Source: Herbaspirillum sp. ASV7 (GTDB taxonomy: Bacteria > Pseudomonadota > Gammaproteobacteria > Burkholderiales > Burkholderiaceae_D). Taken from it: DNA of 41,642 nucleotides. The stretch lies in NCBI RefSeq assembly GCF_016429215.1, contig NZ_JAELUH010000044.1, positions 1-41,642 of the forward strand, given 5' to 3'. Of the stretch, positions 8,667 to 17,347 are shown piece by piece; within the stretch, counting starts at the first letter, position 1, and each line of letters begins with the position of its first letter. Made by a program: the position numbers and the translations under genes. Under the pieces are notes generated by a model. That model ran no database searches. It saw only the letters and a list, made by a program, of their open reading frames with translations, and was not told where the DNA came from.

Positions 8667-10711
8667 GCGCGCCATGGCCGGCCTGGCTTGCCGCACTGGC
8701 GCTACTGGCCTTGCTGCAGCCGGCCTGCGCTGCCGGCGACACGCGCCTGCACGCGCTGGACATCCACTATCAGCAGGACGCCGCTACCCTGGAGCTGCGC
8801 CTGACCGCACCTATCAACGCCGCCCGGGTCAATACCTTTGTCTTGATCGACCCGCTGCAACTGGTGCTGGACCTGCCCGAGGTCACGCCTGCAAGCAACC
8901 TGCCCCGCCGCCTGGCCGCCAGCGGCGTGCTCAAGCAGGTCACGCTGGCCGGGGACGGTGAGCGCCTGCGCGTGCTGCTGCGGCTCAAGCATCCGGTCAC
9001 GCATCGCCTGCAGGCACAGGGCGAACGACTGCTGCTGGAACTGGCACGCCGTACAGAGGAGGATGCGGCGGCCATCGGACAGATCGACTTCCGTCGCGGT
9101 CCGTCCGGGGAGGGTCGGCTGACGCTGGAGCTGCCCACCGCTGATCATCCGGTACAGCTGCGCCAGCTGGGCCAGCGCCTCATCGCCGACATCGGCGGCG
9201 CCAGCCTGCCGAGCGACCTGCGGCGACGCGTCGAGGTGGGCGGATTCGGTACCCCGGTGCGCTACCACACGGCCCTGCCCTACGACGATGGCGTGCGCCT
9301 GGTACTGGAGACGCAGGGGCCATGGCGCTACCTGGCGCACCAGCGGGGTCGCCAACTGGTCATCGACGTACTGCCGACCACGGCAGCGGCCCAGACCGCC
9401 GGTGCTGGCGCCGGCAAGCAATACAGTGGCAAGAAGCTCTCGCTCAATGTCCAGAACATCGAGATCCGCGCCGCGCTACAGGTGCTGGCCGACTTCACGG
9501 ACACCAACATCATCGCCAGCGATACCGTCACCGGCCAGTTGAGCCTGCGCCTGAAGGACCTGCCCTGGGACCAGGCGCTGGATCTGATCCTGCAGGCAGG
9601 CGGCCTGGAGATGCGGCGCCATGGTGAGGTGCTGTGGATCGCGCCGCGCGAGGAAATGCTGGCGCGCGAACGGCAGGAACTGGAACAGAAGGCCCAGATC
9701 GCCGACCTGGAGCCACTGCATGCCGAGAGCTTCCAGCTCAACTACCAGCGCGCCGACACCCTGCGGCGAGCGCTGGGCATCGGCGAGGACGGCGCAACCC
9801 AGCCGGGCCGGCGCCACACCCTGCTGTCACGGCGCGGCAGCGCCATGATCGACAGCCACACCAACCAGTTGCTGGTCACCGATACGCTGGCGGCCCTGGC
9901 CAACGTGCGCAAGCTGATCGAGCGCATCGACGTGGCCGCGCGTCAGGTGGTGATCGAGGCGCGCATCGTCGAGGCCGACGACGGCTTCGCCCGCAACCTC
10001 GGCGTCAAGCTGGGTCTGTCGGCGCTGACACGGGGCGCGGCCGTGGGCAACAGCTATGCCGGCGTGAGCGAACTGAGCGGCCAGACCGCCGCGGTGCCCG
10101 GCCTCAGCCTGCGCGAACCGGCGCTGGACCTGCGCGCCGACGCCACCGGCGGCAACATCCCTGGCAGCTTCGCCTTCACCCTGTTCAATGCCGCCGCGCA
10201 ACGTTTCCTCAATGTCGAACTGTCGGCGCTGGAAGCCGACGGACGCGGCAAGATCGTTTCCAGTCCGCGCCTGGTCACGGCCGACCAGCAGGCCGCCCTG
10301 ATCGAGCAGGGCGAGGAAATTCCCTACCAGCAATCGGCCGGCAATGGCGTCACCACCACGGCCTTCAAGAAAGCCAACCTGAAGCTGGAAGTCACACCCC
10401 AGATCACCCCCGACGGCAATGTGATCCTGGACGTGGACGTCAACAAGGACAGTCGCGGCAGTGCCACGCCCGGCGGCCTGGCGATCAACACCAAGCACAT
10501 CAAGACCAAGGTCCAGGTCGAGGACGGCGGCACGGTAGTCATCGGCGGCATCTATACCCAGGCCGACCAGGACCACGAAACCCGGGTGCCGCTGCTGGGC
10601 GAGATCCCGCTGCTGGGCGCGCTGTTCCGCCAGCGCAGCAGCCGGCGCGAAAAGACCGAATTGTTGATCTTCCTGACACCGCGCATCGTCGTCCCGCCGC
10701 GCCCATACTGA
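8663..10711 (+). CDS. pilQ: Type IV pilus secretin PilQ
   Basis: A 682-residue outer-membrane secretin through which the pilus leaves the cell. A signal peptide (residues 1-22) is followed by two AMIN-type peptidoglycan-binding repeats (about 27-125 and 135-235). An STN/N0 domain begins near KKLSLNVQNIEIRAALQVLADF, followed by an N1 domain. The secretin core starts around VVIEARIVEADDGFARNLGV and includes GEEIPYQQ and the closing VPLLGEIPLLGALFR motif. Length and order are those of proteobacterial PilQ. It ends the pilMNOPQ operon; 200 bp separate it from the aroKB fusion. Confidence 0.95.
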   Translation: MSAPWPAWLAALALLALLQPACAAGDTRLHALDIHYQQDAATLELRLTAPINAARVNTFVLIDPLQLVLDLPEVTPASNLPRRLAASGVLKQVTLAGDGERLRVLLRLKHPVTHRLQAQGERLLLELARRTEEDAAAIGQIDFRRGPSGEGRLTLELPTADHPVQLRQLGQRLIADIGGASLPSDLRRRVEVGGFGTPVRYHTALPYDDGVRLVLETQGPWRYLAHQRGRQLVIDVLPTTAAAQTAGAGAGKQYSGKKLSLNVQNIEIRAALQVLADFTDTNIIASDTVTGQLSLRLKDLPWDQALDLILQAGGLEMRRHGEVLWIAPREEMLARERQELEQKAQIADLEPLHAESFQLNYQRADTLRRALGIGEDGATQPGRRHTLLSRRGSAMIDSHTNQLLVTDTLAALANVRKLIERIDVAARQVVIEARIVEADDGFARNLGVKLGLSALTRGAAVGNSYAGVSELSGQTAAVPGLSLREPALDLRADATGGNIPGSFAFTLFNAAAQRFLNVELSALEADGRGKIVSSPRLVTADQQAALIEQGEEIPYQQSAGNGVTTTAFKKANLKLEVTPQITPDGNVILDVDVNKDSRGSATPGGLAINTKHIKTKVQVEDGGTVVIGGIYTQADQDHETRVPLLGEIPLLGALFRQRSSRREKTELLIFLTPRIVVPPRPY

Positions 10712-10911
10712 GTTTTCAGGCGCCGGAGCGGGATTTTTCCCCCGGTGGCGGGGCAAGAACGGTAAAATCCCTGTTCCAGGCCTGCGCTGCCGGGCGGCAA
10801 CACTGCCGGCGCGCCGATCCGGACGACGCCCGCCGGGCGCCCGGGTGACTGCGACGACAGACGCGCAGCATCAACAGACATTTGCCAGCAGCGCAGGATT
10901 CTTAGTTTGAT

Positions 10912-12753
10912 ATGACTGGAAGCATCTTCCTCGTCGGCCTGATGGGAGCCGGCAAGACCACCATAGGCCGGGCCCTGGCCAAGAAGCTCAACAAGCGTTT
11001 CGTCGATTCGGACCACGAGATCGAAGCGCGTACCGGCGCGACCATCCCCGTGATCTTCGAGATCGAGGGCGAGGAGAGCTTCCGCCGCCGCGAAGCCGAG
11101 ATCATCCGCGAACTCTCGACCCAGCCCGATATCGTGCTGGCCACCGGCGGCGGCGCCGTCCTGCGTGCCGAGAATCGCGAGAACCTCAAGAAGGGCGGCA
11201 CCGTCATCTACCTGCGCGCCAGCATCAACCAGATCCTGCAACGCACCGGCCGCGACAAGAACCGCCCGCTGCTGCAGACCGCCGACCCGCGCCGCAAGCT
11301 GGAAGAACTCTCGCGCCAGCGCGACCCGCTGTACCGCGACGTGGCCGATTTCGTCGTCGAGACCAATCGACCCAATGTGCAGTTCCTGGTGCAGACCATC
11401 ATCAGCCACCTGGAACTCTCGCCCAAGGAAGAGGCCTGGCTGCCCATGCCCGAAGCGGACGAGACCATCGTCATGGACACCAGCAGCAGCACCCTGGCAC
11501 GCGCCGCAGACGGCACCACGGTGCTGGCTACCGGCCACTCCACCCTGATCATCGAAGGCGCCCACGGCGCCGCCCCCTCCATTGTTGGCAGCATGAACCA
11601 GACCACCACCCTCCCTGCCGATAACGGCAACATCGGCAACACCGGCAACATCAGCAGCAGCACCGTCGCCCCCATCACCCTCAACGTCGACCTGGGCGAA
11701 CGCAGCTATCCCATCCACATCGGTCGTGGCCTGCTGGACGATGCCAACCTGCTGCCGCGCTACGTGGCTGGCAAGCGCGTAGCCATCGTCACCAACGACA
11801 AGGTCGGCCCGCTGTACCTGGAAAAGGTCAGCCGCACACTGCGCCAGGCCGGCAAGCAGGTCACCGAGATCGTCCTGCCCGACGGCGAGGAAGAAAAGAA
11901 CTGGGCCAGCCTGATGACGATCTTCGATCGCCTGCTGATCGACAAGTGCGACCGCAAGACCACCCTGGTGGCCCTGGGCGGCGGCGTGATCGGCGACCTG
12001 ACCGGCTTTGCCGCGGCCTCCTACATGCGCGGCCTGCCCTTCGTGCAGGTGCCCACCACGCTGCTGTCGCAGGTGGATTCGTCGGTCGGCGGCAAGACCG
12101 GCATCAACCATCCGCTGGGCAAGAACATGATCGGCGCCTTCTACCAGCCGCAGGCCGTCATCGCCGATACCGCCACGCTGCACACCCTGCCCGCGCGCGA
12201 ACTCTCGGCCGGCATCGCCGAGGTGATCAAGCACGGCGCCATCATCGATGCGCCCTTCTTCGACTGGATCGAAGCCAACGTCGCGCAACTGGTCGCCAAG
12301 GATGACGCCGCCCTGGCCTATGCCATCCAGCGCTCCTGCGAGATCAAGGCCGAGGTGGTGCGCCAGGACGAGCGCGAAGGCGGCCTGCGCGCCATCCTCA
12401 ACTTCGGCCACACCTTCGGCCATGCCATCGAGAATGGCCTGGGCTATGGTGAATGGCTGCACGGCGAGGCCGTCGGTTGCGGCATGGTGATGGCGGCCGA
12501 CCTGTCGCATCGCCTGGGCTACATCGACGCTGCCACGCGCGAACGCATCCGCAGCGTCACCGCAGCCGCCGGCCTGCCCACCCGGGCCCCGGATCTGGGC
12601 ACCGAGCGCTGGCTGGAGCTGATGGCGGTGGACAAGAAGAACGAAGGCGGCCAGATCAAGTTCATCCTGATCAAGCCGCTAGGCAGCCCCCTGATCACCA
12701 ATGTGCCGCAGGACTTGCTGTTGCAGACCCTGGCGGCCACCACCGGAGAGTGA
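10912..12753 (+). CDS. aroKB: Fused shikimate kinase / 3-dehydroquinate synthase (AroK-AroB)
   Basis: One uninterrupted 613-residue frame carries two shikimate-pathway enzymes. Residues 1-170 are shikimate kinase: Walker A G9-LMGAGKT, D32/D34, R58 and GGG 79-81, the lid at RPLL (118-121) and R137. Residues 255-613 are 3-dehydroquinate synthase: [22 protein letters not shown], and the metal ligands in AEVIKHG and [11 protein letters not shown]. Between them is an 84-residue Ser/Thr/Asn-rich linker with no stop codon. In most relatives aroK and aroB are separate adjacent genes. An internal in-frame ATG at 11593 (residue 228) could start a free AroB, but no clear ribosome site precedes it. dgt begins 2 bp later. 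Confidence 0.93.
   Translation: MTGSIFLVGLMGAGKTTIGRALAKKLNKRFVDSDHEIEARTGATIPVIFEIEGEESFRRREAEIIRELSTQPDIVLATGGGAVLRAENRENLKKGGTVIYLRASINQILQRTGRDKNRPLLQTADPRRKLEELSRQRDPLYRDVADFVVETNRPNVQFLVQTIISHLELSPKEEAWLPMPEADETIVMDTSSSTLARAADGTTVLATGHSTLIIEGAHGAAPSIVGSMNQTTTLPADNGNIGNTGNISSSTVAPITLNVDLGERSYPIHIGRGLLDDANLLPRYVAGKRVAIVTNDKVGPLYLEKVSRTLRQAGKQVTEIVLPDGEEEKNWASLMTIFDRLLIDKCDRKTTLVALGGGVIGDLTGFAAASYMRGLPFVQVPTTLLSQVDSSVGGKTGINHPLGKNMIGAFYQPQAVIADTATLHTLPARELSAGIAEVIKHGAIIDAPFFDWIEANVAQLVAKDDAALAYAIQRSCEIKAEVVRQDEREGGLRAILNFGHTFGHAIENGLGYGEWLHGEAVGCGMVMAADLSHRLGYIDAATRERIRSVTAAAGLPTRAPDLGTERWLELMAVDKKNEGGQIKFILIKPLGSPLITNVPQDLLLQTLAATTGE
11626..11652 (+). repeat. Three in-frame 9-bp tandem repeats in the AroK-AroB linker
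   Basis: GGCAACATC, GGCAACACC and GGCAACATC follow each other directly and encode [10 protein letters not shown] repeat of this kind can change copy number without breaking the frame, so linker length may vary between strains. Confidence 0.8.
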
Positions 12754-12754
12754 C

Positions 12755-13906
12755 ATGCATCCTGAAGCGCCGCCCTATCTCGCCCCCTACGCCGCCAACC
12801 CGGCAAGCTCGCGGGGCCGGCGCTTCAGTGAACCTGCTCCCGGCTCGCGCAGCGAGTTCCAGCGCGACCGCGACCGCATCGTCCACTCCACCGCCTTCCG
12901 GCGCCTCGAATACAAGACCCAGGTCTTCGTGAACCACGAGGGCGACCTCTTCCGTACCCGCCTCACCCACAGCATCGAAGTGGCGCAGATCGCCCGCTCC
13001 TGCGCGCGCAACCTGCAACTCAACGAAGACCTGGTGGAAGCCATCTCGCTGGCGCACGACCTGGGCCACACCCCCTTCGGCCATGCCGGCCAGGATGAGC
13101 TGAACCACTGCATGAAGCATCACGGCGGCTTCGAGCACAACCTGCAGAGCCTGCGCGTGGTCGACGAGCTGGAACAGCACTACGGTGCCTTCGATGGCCT
13201 GAACCTCAGCTTTGAAACCCGCGAGGGCATCCTCAAGCACTGCTCGCTGCACAACGCCCGCCAGCTCGGTGACATCGGCGTGCGCTTCCTGGAAAGGAAG
13301 CAACCCTCGCTGGAAGCGCAGCTGGCCAACCTGGCCGATGAGATCGCCTACAACAACCATGACATCGACGATGGCCTGCGCTCGGGCCTGCTGACCATGG
13401 GGCTGATGAGCGAGGTCGACTTCTTCGCCCGCCACCTGCGTGAAGTGGAACAGGCCTACCCCGGCATCGCCGGCCGCCGCATGATCCACGAGACGGTGCG
13501 ACGCATGATCAATGCGCTCATCGTCGACCTCATCCAGACCTCGCGCGCGCACATCGCCGAAATCGCACCACGCCATATCGACGACGTGCGCAATGCCCCG
13601 CAGCTCATTTCCTTCTCCGACAGCATGGCCGACGAAGCTGCAGTGCTGAAGAAATTCCTGCGCGAAAAGCTCTACCGTCATTACCAGGTCAATCGCATGA
13701 CCGCCAAGGCCCGCCGCATCATCGCCGAGATGTTCCAGGCCTTCATCGAGCAACCCAACCTGCTGCCGCCGGACTACCAGGTCAAGGGCATCACCGATGA
13801 AGCATTGCGCCTGGACAAGCAAGCCCGCAAGGTGGCCGACTACATCGCCGGCATGACCGACCGGTATGCCATTCGCGAACACCGGCGCCTGTTCGTGATG
13901 GAATGA
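12755..13906 (+). CDS. dgt: Deoxyguanosinetriphosphate triphosphohydrolase-like protein
   Basis: A 383-residue HD-superfamily dNTPase that splits dNTPs, typically dGTP, to nucleoside and triphosphate. The metal site is visible as H72 in [16 protein letters not shown]101-D102 in [15 protein letters not shown], and a later Asp in [32 protein letters not shown] near residues 41-59 is the family signature. The ATG at 12755 has GGAGAG just upstream and starts two bases after the aroKB stop, so the two are surely cotranscribed, the usual aroK-aroB-dgt order in betaproteobacteria. Confident. Confidence 0.95.
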   Translation: MHPEAPPYLAPYAANPASSRGRRFSEPAPGSRSEFQRDRDRIVHSTAFRRLEYKTQVFVNHEGDLFRTRLTHSIEVAQIARSCARNLQLNEDLVEAISLAHDLGHTPFGHAGQDELNHCMKHHGGFEHNLQSLRVVDELEQHYGAFDGLNLSFETREGILKHCSLHNARQLGDIGVRFLERKQPSLEAQLANLADEIAYNNHDIDDGLRSGLLTMGLMSEVDFFARHLREVEQAYPGIAGRRMIHETVRRMINALIVDLIQTSRAHIAEIAPRHIDDVRNAPQLISFSDSMADEAAVLKKFLREKLYRHYQVNRMTAKARRIIAEMFQAFIEQPNLLPPDYQVKGITDEALRLDKQARKVADYIAGMTDRYAIREHRRLFVME

Positions 13907-14403
13907 CTGCTATAAAAAGTTAGTCCGTGGAGACCGAGGGTTTAATGCGCTTATCTCGTGGACTAATACTTTCCCCTCATTGAACGCGGCGTGTCGAGAC
14001 GTAGCGTTTTCTGCAAGCTCATCGATGAGCTGCTACGCGCGCCGCAACATTGCCTCACTGCAAACGAAGCCGGCGTATCGGCACCGCCTGCACATCTCGT
14101 TACATTTTTTATTAATATTTTTTCCCCTTCGCGAGGTCACGGAACAGGCCGTTCCGCTGCCCGCAAACCCTTTCCTGTATTGGCTTTGCCAGGCATTGCG
14201 AAGAGGCAATGCAAATCCATCGCAATGTATGGCCAGGAAACTGACAGATGTAAATTTCTGTCAATATCAAGTCGGCTTCGCAGGCGCCGTTATGCAGGAA
14301 TGGAGTGGCGCTGTTGTTCCGCACTGTTCTTCCGACAACTCACCACTCCAGCGGATCCGACTCTCCCCCTATTGCGCGGATCCCCTTTCCACAGGAGACC
14401 GTC
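13907..14403 (+). other. Intergenic gap between dgt and the DUF5610 gene
   Basis: About 500 bp, clearly more AT-rich than its surroundings, including an A/T stretch near 14100-14130. No ORF in it looks like a real gene. It contains the inverted repeat at 13915-13972 and must hold the promoter of the gene at 14404. CACAGGAGA at about 14390-14398 is that gene's ribosome site. Confidence 0.5.
13915..13972. repeat. Imperfect inverted repeat just after dgt
   Basis: AAAAGTTAGTCCGTGGAGA (13915-13933) is matched in inverse, with small differences, by TCTCGTGGACTAATACTTT (13954-13972); about 20 nt separate the arms. It begins nine bases after the dgt stop and may act as a dgt terminator or mRNA end. 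The TTAGTCC core recurs in other gaps of this window. Confidence 0.55.
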
Positions 14404-15141
14404 ATGGCCATCGGCAACACCAGCAACCTGGACAATACGTCCACCTATCCCCTGAGCACCAGCGCGTCCACGGACGCCAATGCACTGTCGAGCAACACCA
14501 CCGGCACCAGCGCCGCCAACAGCGACAAGATCGCCAGCGCCCGGCAGGCCAACCTGCTCACCGCCAGCGGTTCCCAGGCGCAGCTCAATGTCTCTATCCT
14601 GCAAGCCTCGCTGCAGGTGTCGCTCAATGCGCAGAACGACCCGCTGTCGCTGGTCTACAAGAGCGCCATTGCCAACATCAGCGAAACCCTGGGCATCTCG
14701 GACAGCAGCGGTACCGGCACGCCACCGGCCACCACACCGACCACCCAGGACAACTCACCCGAGGGCACGGCGGGACGCATCGTCTCCTTCATCACCAACA
14801 TGTTCCAGCTGTTCAAGCAGAACAACCCGGACAAGTCCGACAGCACCAACATCGACGACTACATGAACCAGATCTTCAAGGGCGTCGATCAGGGCTTCTC
14901 GGAAGCACGTGGCATCCTGGAGAGCCTGGGCGCGCTCAATGGCGACATCGCCGGCAATATCGACAAGACCTATTCGCTGGTGCAGAAGTCGTTGAAGGAC
15001 TTCATCGACCAAGTCAAGAACGGCAACCAGCAGGGTGGCGATGGGAGCAGTGACGGCAGCGGCGGCACTGTCGTGGCCAGCCAGACCACGGTCAGCATCT
15101 CGGTCTCGGTGAGCCAGACCACCATCAGCACCACCGCCTGA
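14404..15141 (+). CDS. DUF5610-type protein
   Basis: A 245-residue protein with no signal peptide or membrane segment. The N-terminal 60 residues and the last 30 are Ser/Thr-rich. The middle carries DPLSLVYKSAIANISETLG, then NSPEGTAGRIVSFI, FKGVDQGFSEARGILESLG and GDIAGNIDKTYSLVQKSLKDFI. As I recall the family, this order of motifs is that of DUF5610. The function is unknown. The ATG at 14404 has CACAGGAGA upstream; the frame is open to 14305, but that extension lies before the ribosome site. It stands alone between dgt and a degenerate tex-tail copy. Confidence 0.72.
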   Translation: MAIGNTSNLDNTSTYPLSTSASTDANALSSNTTGTSAANSDKIASARQANLLTASGSQAQLNVSILQASLQVSLNAQNDPLSLVYKSAIANISETLGISDSSGTGTPPATTPTTQDNSPEGTAGRIVSFITNMFQLFKQNNPDKSDSTNIDDYMNQIFKGVDQGFSEARGILESLGALNGDIAGNIDKTYSLVQKSLKDFIDQVKNGNQQGGDGSSDGSGGTVVASQTTVSISVSVSQTTISTTA

Positions 15142-15162
15142 AACTGATCGCTGATGAGGCGC

Positions 15163-15201
15163 AATGCGATGGCGGCGCAGTTTGCCAAGCACAAGGGCTG
15201 A
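15163..15201 (+). pseudogene. Remnant copy of the Tex C-terminus
   Basis: In frame this reads NAMAAQFAKHKG and a TGA stop. The true tex gene on the other strand (17309-17347) ends [12 protein letters not shown] and a TGA stop. The DNA is nearly the same across these 39 bases, and the likeness continues into the terminator that follows. Only the tail is present, so this is a fragment left by duplication or rearrangement. It is part of the left arm of the inverted duplication described separately. Confidence 0.75.
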
Positions 15202-15239
15202 AGCACTGCGTTGAATAACTGGCTAGCGTAGAAAAAAGG

Positions 15240-15274
15240 ACAGGCTGTTCCCCTATGGGAACAGCCTGTTTTTT
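15240..15274 (+). terminator. Terminator after the DUF5610 gene
   Basis: ACAGGCTGTTCCC (15240-15252) pairs with GGGAACAGCCTGT (15257-15269) around a 4-nt loop and is followed by a T-run. Its sequence is nearly the same as the tex terminator at 17240-17271. Confidence 0.9.
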
Positions 15275-15480
15275 CATGGCCGACTTGAATCGCCAGCTTA
15301 CCATTTCCAAGTATTTTTATTTATCTCCTCTAAAGTGCGCTCTCGCGCTCAGCAGCGTCGAGAGTTCACTAACATGGCTACCCTTCCAGTCCGGGCCTGG
15401 CGATGAACTGAATGTGCATCACATGGCGACGCATCGTTTCTGCACGGACCGGCTACCCCTGTCTTGAAGAGGAATCCACC

Positions 15481-15531
15481 ATGAGTACATCGAGCGGCTA
15501 TCACCCTGGCCTGCGTGGAAAACGTCAGTAG
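15481..15531 (+). pseudogene. Truncated start of a small membrane-protein gene
   Basis: A 16-codon frame begins MSTSSGYHPGLRGK after a good ribosome site (GAGGAA) and then stops. Its first codons and upstream bases resemble the minus-strand gene starting at 17041 (MMNVSSGYQLRS), sharing TCGAGCGGCTATCA exactly. It is best read as the broken copy of that gene in the left arm. A free-standing 16-residue peptide is possible but unsupported. Confidence 0.5.
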
Positions 15532-15777
15532 CCACCGCCGCGATCTATGCAAGCCGGTCGCCACTCATCCCCGCTATCACATCCGACCGATCACCGTCGC
15601 GCGAGCGCGGGACTGTTTGAGTCGCTGAGATTTCATGCCCGACGAACCGTGAGAATGGCCACGAAGTTCCCGGCTGATCCCGCCGCCTTTCGCCGGTCTT
15701 CCCTATCCCCATTGCCTTAACCCCCATTCCCCGATCCCTCAATCCGTCGCCGTATCGAATTCGACAAGGAGAGCAGT

Positions 15778-16227
15778 ATGGAAAAAACAAATGCATTTCA
15801 GCTGGAACATCCCCGACTCATGAAAGCCCTGCTCGCCCTCATCGGCTTCAGCACGATGACATCTATGCTCGGCTTGATCGGACGTGGGCCTAACCTGATG
15901 GTCATCATCAATCTTCTGGTGCTGGTACTGATGCTCGGGATTCCGTGGTGGCACTATGTTCGTCCGAGCTGCATCGGCGAGGTAGTGGTGGAGATATGGA
16001 GCGTGGTGCAGGGGATCGTTGGCGCCTGGTATATGGCCGAGACGCTTGAGCCCATCCTCTTCGAGGTGCGAGGACCGGGGAAATGGCTGGCGCTCCTGCT
16101 CGCGCAACTGTTCAATGTGGCATTTTCCGCGATGCTCTTCAAGGCTGCGAAAGTTTGCCTGATTGATAGTGGAGCGCAGACCACCATGGAATGGCTGGAA
16201 AAGTATCCAAAAGACCGACAGATGTAG
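15778..16227 (+). CDS. Small multi-pass membrane protein, unknown
   Basis: A 149-residue protein with hydrophobic segments at about residues 16-34, 41-56, 64-82 and 101-123, so probably three or four membrane helices, and a charged C-terminus (MEWLEKYPKDRQM). I do not recognise the family. AAGGAGAG lies about seven bases before the ATG, so it is probably translated. It sits between the arms of the inverted duplication, among broken small membrane-protein genes. Base composition is lower in GC and codon use less biased than in the flanking housekeeping genes, which suggests acquired DNA. Confidence 0.65.
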   Translation: MEKTNAFQLEHPRLMKALLALIGFSTMTSMLGLIGRGPNLMVIINLLVLVLMLGIPWWHYVRPSCIGEVVVEIWSVVQGIVGAWYMAETLEPILFEVRGPGKWLALLLAQLFNVAFSAMLFKAAKVCLIDSGAQTTMEWLEKYPKDRQM

Positions 16228-16343
16228 ATGGCCCGGCTACCCGGTAGCGCTCCAGGATCCCGGCCACACACTGCCTCGTCGGCCGGGACCGTCCATCTCC
16301 CATCCATCTCGACCAAACCTGCCAGCGAACGCGCTGTCACATC

Positions 16344-16546
16344 ATGAAAAACGTAAGTTGACATCGTCGCGGTGCCGGTGGTGTTCTTCGGCGTCATTCT
16401 AGTCATTCTATGGCTCTGCTTCGGCCTCGACGAAGGTTTTCGAGGGTTCCGCGCCCCTTACACTGCTTGACGTAATGGTGGGCGTGGCAGTGTTGATCGG
16501 CTTTGCCACCCAGGTGCCGATAGTCGGCAGTGAAGACCGCCAGTGA
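16344..16546 (+). pseudogene. Degenerate small membrane-protein gene, two frameshifts
   Basis: From the ATG at 16344 the frame stops after MKNVS. Shifting the frame gives DIVAVPVVFFGVILVILWLCFGLDEGF, a clear membrane helix. A second shift near 16435-16445 continues as EGSAPLTLLDVMVGVAVLIGFATQVPIVGSEDRQ and a stop at 16544-16546. Two hydrophobic helices appearing across three frames suggests a decayed gene of about 66 codons. No single frame supports it, so the call is tentative. Confidence 0.35.
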
Positions 16547-16632
16547 GCAGTGAAGTCGGCGCGTCATGCCTACCCGATGTAGTCGGTCTCTCCCGCGAAA
16601 GCGACCAAGGCAGGTTGGGCGCGCGGGCCGGA

Positions 16633-17041
16633 TCAGCCAACAACTTCGGAGGATGCTTTCGTCACCCGCAGGGCATGAAAGATCAGCCCATGAAGTAACC
16701 CTATACACACGAAGACGGCAATCGCCGGGATGTGATCCCCGATACCAGCGTGAGGCGAATTATAAAGAAGGTAGATAAACGCCATCGACAAGAGCCGAGA
16801 TCCCAACGAGCAGAATGAGAATCCCGAGAACAATGGCTGCAATGCGGGTGGGAAATCGGTAATGCAGGTAAAGCAAGAATACGAAACCGCCGGCGATCCC
16901 GGCATACCTGAGCGCCTCAAACAAGTCGCCTCTGATGAGCATCACGCCAGTCTGCAACGCCAAGGGGACGGCCACGAGACAAATGCAAACCAACAGCAAG
17001 CGCGGAGACCTGAGTTGATAGCCGCTCGACACATTCATCAT
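16633..17041 (-). pseudogene. Small membrane-protein gene with a probable frameshift
   Basis: The first part (17041 down to a stop at 16760) encodes 93 residues, MMNVSSGYQLRSPRLLLVCI onward, with three hydrophobic segments. Just before its stop, another frame opens at 16785 (MAFIYLLYNSPHAGIGDHIP) and runs to 16633 with a fourth hydrophobic segment, AIAVFVCIGLLHGLIFHALRV. The simplest reading is one gene of about 135 codons broken by a frameshift near 16775-16790. Two overlapping genes or a sequencing error are alternatives. The start is like the truncated frame at 15481. I do not recognise the family. Confidence 0.5.
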
Positions 17042-17347
17042 CGATTTCCTTCCATGACAGGGATTGCCTGTCCGGGCGGAGACGACGTCATGCGGATTCC
17101 GCTCATCAACAGGCAGGGACAGGAGGGAAAATCATGGTAATGAAGACCCGGCCCGCCTTAGATTGAGACCATCGCTTCAGATGAGACAACCAAAAATACT
17201 TGGAGAGCGCAATGCAGCCATCCAGATTGGCCATAAAAAAACAGGCTGTCCCCGCATGGGAACAGCCTGTTCTTCTTTCAACGCTGGCCCGAAGTCCAGT
17301 GCAGCGCTTCAGCCCTTGAGCTTGGCAAACGCCGCTGCCATCGCATT
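17000..17347 (-). repeat. Right arm of an old inverted duplication
   Basis: Minus-strand counterpart of 15163-15515: the tex 3' end (17347-17309), the tex terminator (17271-17240), ATGGCC, CCAAGTATTTTT (17203-17192), CCCTGTC with a ribosome site, and the start at 17041 with TCGAGCGGCTATCA. About 1.5 kb lies between the two arms. Confidence 0.75.
17234..17271 (-). terminator. tex terminator
   Basis: On the minus strand AACAGGCTGTTCCC (17271-17258) pairs with GGGGACAGCCTGTT (17253-17240), with one weak position, and is followed by a run of T. It lies 38 bp after the tex stop codon. Confidence 0.88.

Larger units (their letters stand above)
15163..15515 (+). repeat. Left arm of an old inverted duplication
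   Basis: Read on the plus strand this block has the tex-tail remnant (15163-15201), a terminator (15240-15274), ATGGCC, CCAAGTATTTTT (15307-15318) and then CCTGTC, a ribosome site and a start reading TCGAGCGGCTATCA. The same elements appear in the same order and spacing on the minus strand from 17347 down to about 17000. The arms differ at many positions, so the duplication is old. Confidence 0.75.

Noticed and set aside
10552..12510. A 652-codon minus-strand frame opposite pilQ/aroKB
   Set aside because: Antisense shadow of two well-supported genes, spanning an intergenic gap, with no recognisable motif.
15255..15467. Short frame starting MGTACFFMADLNRQLT after the terminator
   Set aside because: The matching stretch in the other arm of the duplication keeps only a little of this frame, no ribosome site is evident, and it starts inside the terminator; more likely non-coding promoter DNA.
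16403..16708. Minus-strand frame of 101 codons in the accessory strip
   Set aside because: Arg/Cys/His-rich without hydrophobic or domain structure, and opposite better membrane-helix readings on the plus strand.
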